This document shows positions 4,759-6,622 of a DNA stretch of 6,622 nt, in pieces. The stretch spans positions 1-6,622 of the forward strand of contig JAAZBR010000139.1 in NCBI GenBank assembly GCA_012513735.1, given 5' to 3'. A program made the position numbers and the translations under genes. The stretch comes from Clostridiales bacterium (lineage in GTDB: Bacteria > Bacillota > Clostridia > Christensenellales > Aristaeellaceae). Each line of letters starts with the position of its first letter. Within the stretch, counting starts at the first letter, position 1. The notes under the pieces are model-generated. The model had not been told where the DNA came from. It made no database searches and was given only the letters and a program-made list of their open reading frames with translations.

Positions 4759-6622
4759 CGTTTTGCTGCTGTGCGCACCCCAGAATTGCTGCACAAGGGG
4801 CACAATTTTCCAGGCGCTTTGAACGGGCCACATCTGCCAGTGAGAGGGCAGCAGCCTCCGGTAGTCCGCATAGCGGTAGCGCTCGTCGCACAGCAGCAGC
4901 ACCCCCCGGTCGGTTTCCGATCGGATGAGACGCCCCGCCGCCTGTTGCACCTTGTGCAGGCCCGGCCATTTGTAGGCCACGTCAAAGCCTGGCTGCCCCG
5001 CCTGCTGTGCCCGCAAGCGGACGGCTTCCCGCTCGGGCCCCACCTGAGGCAGCCCTACCCCTACCACGCAAACCCCGATCAGCGACAGCCCCGGCAGATC
5101 AATGCCCTCGGCAAACACTCCCCCCAGCACGCACAGCGCAAGCAGGGGTTCCTCGTCCTGCGTAAACCGGGCCAGGTATTCACGGCGTTCCCCCTCCCCC
5201 ATGCGCCGCTGCTGCACATGCAGCGGCAAGTCCTGCAGCAGCCCGGCCGCTGCCTCCATGTACTGGTAGCTGGGAAAAAAGGCGATGTACTTGCCCGACC
5301 GGCCCTGGCTGAGGGCGCGAATGGCATCCGCCACCTCAGCCAGGGACTGCTGCCGTGCCTGGTAGCGTGTATTAACAGACAACTGCAGGCATAGCATATG
5401 TTCGGGCGGAAAGGGAGAGGGCAAGGAGAAGCAGGCATCCTCCTGGTCGCCCCCCAGCAGATCCCGCATCTGCCGGAGGGGCTGCAGAGTGGCGGAGTAG
5501 CCCACAAAGCCGTGGAGCCCACCCGTTGCCTTCTGCAAAAAGGAGGTGAAATGCAGGCACAGCACCTGCAGGCGTCTGTGATCCCCCTCCCCTTCCCACA
5601 ACAGCCGGTAATCCTCCGGTGTCTCCGCCGCCCGGTGAAGCGCATCCCGGAAGCCCAACAGCTCCCGGATCAGCCCGCTTTCCAGGGAAAAGGCCGGTAC
5701 GCCGGCCAGGGCTTCAACAAGGCTGTCCGCTGCCGGCAGAAGCTGATCCACAGCAGGCTGCTCCATCCGCAGAGCCCGCAGCAGGCCGTCTGCCGTCCGC
5801 CACAGAATGCCCCGGCGCCCCAAGGCACGGCCGGCGTCCCGGCGCAGCCGCACCAACACAGGGGCCTCCAGGCTGCCCGACAGCATGGCCCGGACGCGGT
5901 CGGGCAGGTTGTGCACTTCATCGCACAGCACCGCCACCTGGCCGGGCCGGTCAAACACCCGCTTAATGTGGGCGCGGGGATCAAAGAAGTAATTGTAGTC
6001 GCCAATCACCACGTCGGCCACCGCAGCCAAGGCCAGGCTGAGCTCAAAGGGGCAGAGTTGATGCCTTGCGGCGATGGCAAGCACCCTTTTCGCATCCCAG
6101 GGGCCGCGGCGCAGGGCATCGGCCAGCCCCAGGGGCTGGCGCAGGTAGTGCCCCCTGGCCCGGGAACAGTGATCCGGGTGGCAACGCACCTCCTCCATAG
6201 GGCACAGCTTTTCCTTGGCCGTCATGCTAAGGGACCACAGCTTCAGCCCCTGTGCCTGCATGCGGGCGATCTCCCCTTCCATGGCCCGGGCGGCGGTGCC
6301 CCGGGCGGTGAGGCACATGATCTGGCTGCAATGGTGCAGGCCCTGGGCCTTCAGCGCCGGGTACAGCACTGCCGCGCTTTTGCCGGTGCCCGTGGGCATC
6401 ACGGCAAACAGCCTTTTGCGGCGCAGGATGGCAGTGTACACCTGGGCCGCCATTTCCCGCTGGCCGGGCCGGTAGGCAGGATAGGGAAAGGGCAGGAGAG
6501 ACAGGCTGTTATCCCGCCGCTTCCGGTGGCGCAGCAGCTTCTTCTGCCAGACCACATAGGGAAAAAGCAGCGCATGAAAGCGCTGCTCCAGCTCAGTAAA
6601 ACCATAAGTCTGCGTATCATCC
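4756..6622 (-). CDS. DinG/XPD-type Fe-S DNA helicase (5' end beyond the right edge)
   Basis: Superfamily 2 ATP-dependent DNA helicase of the Rad3/XPD/DinG group, 621 residues visible. The frame is open to the edge; a GTG at 6555 is only an internal codon, because the 22 residues ahead of it (DDTQTYGFTELEQRFHALLF...) continue a conserved pre-helicase region. Motifs, counted from the first visible codon: RPGQREM (51-57); Walker A PTGTGKS (76-82); four cysteines at 140, 147, 152 and 190 for a 4Fe-4S cluster; GDYNYFFDP (~207-215); motif II DEVH (234-237, commonly DEAH); GYSATL (374-379); FFPSY (448-452); EGIDLPG (505-511); and motif VI QAAGRLIRSETDRG (560-573). Clostridial proteins with this pre-helicase region, as I recall them, carry an N-terminal Cas4-like PD-(D/E)XK nuclease of about 150-200 residues; that part would lie to the right of the window. 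A role in DNA repair or replication-intermediate processing is likely. The C-terminus is intact, with stop TGA at 4758-4756, 30 bases before the DUF4364 gene. Confidence 0.93.
   Translation of the reverse strand, partial: DDTQTYGFTELEQRFHALLFPYVVWQKKLLRHRKRRDNSLSLLPFPYPAYRPGQREMAAQVYTAILRRKRLFAVMPTGTGKSAAVLYPALKAQGLHHCSQIMCLTARGTAARAMEGEIARMQAQGLKLWSLSMTAKEKLCPMEEVRCHPDHCSRARGHYLRQPLGLADALRRGPWDAKRVLAIAARHQLCPFELSLALAAVADVVIGDYNYFFDPRAHIKRVFDRPGQVAVLCDEVHNLPDRVRAMLSGSLEAPVLVRLRRDAGRALGRRGILWRTADGLLRALRMEQPAVDQLLPAADSLVEALAGVPAFSLESGLIRELLGFRDALHRAAETPEDYRLLWEGEGDHRRLQVLCLHFTSFLQKATGGLHGFVGYSATLQPLRQMRDLLGGDQEDACFSLPSPFPPEHMLCLQLSVNTRYQARQQSLAEVADAIRALSQGRSGKYIAFFPSYQYMEAAAGLLQDLPLHVQQRRMGEGERREYLARFTQDEEPLLALCVLGGVFAEGIDLPGLSLIGVCVVGVGLPQVGPEREAVRLRAQQAGQPGFDVAYKWPGLHKVQQAAGRLIRSETDRGVLLLCDERYRYADYRRLLPSHWQMWPVQSAWKIVPLVQQFWGAHSSKT

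Noticed and set aside
4345..5394. A 349-codon open frame on the plus strand across the DUF4364 and helicase genes
   Set aside because: It runs antisense over two real genes and their spacer, has low-complexity composition and no start signal; it is produced by codon bias.

Overview
The window is one densely packed block of six co-directional genes, all on the minus strand, so transcription runs from right to left. Base composition is GC-rich (roughly 60-65% by eye). The gene content fits a GC-rich Clostridia-type Firmicute: a DUF4364 winged-helix protein, a fused IspD-IspF enzyme, a long 'GGNGT'-type phosphofructokinase and a Rad3-like Fe-S helicase of the clostridial type. Strong Shine-Dalgarno sequences (GGAGGT, AGGAGG, GAGGAG) support this. 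The sequence does not allow a genus to be named. There are no RNA genes, mobile elements, CRISPR arrays, large repeats or convincing terminators, and no gap between genes exceeds 50 bases.

In order of transcription: (1) 6622-4756, a DinG/XPD-type superfamily 2 DNA helicase whose 5' end lies outside the window; (2) 4725-4183, a DUF4364 winged-helix protein; (3) 4186-3041, bifunctional IspDF of the MEP isoprenoid pathway, overlapping gene 2 by four bases (ATGA); (4) 3000-1219, a YjgR/HerA-like (DUF853) ATPase with an unusual proline/alanine-rich C-terminal linker; (5) 1172-102, a 6-phosphofructokinase with a mixed active-site signature; (6) 92-1, the first 30 codons of a small zinc-ribbon protein that continues past the left edge. 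The spacers are 30, -4, 40, 46 and 9 bases and each holds little more than a ribosome binding site. An extended -10 element (TGATATAGT) overlapping the helicase stop codon is a candidate promoter for genes 2-6.

Functionally this looks like a housekeeping operon with mixed roles: DNA maintenance (helicase, HerA-like ATPase), a putative regulator (DUF4364), isoprenoid precursor synthesis (IspDF) and glycolysis (phosphofructokinase). I see no convincing new defence or mobile system. The points most worth checking are the phosphofructokinase donor specificity, the unlisted zinc-ribbon gene in the same frame as the phosphofructokinase, the IspDF fusion coupled to DUF4364, and the duplicated motif in the ATPase linker.
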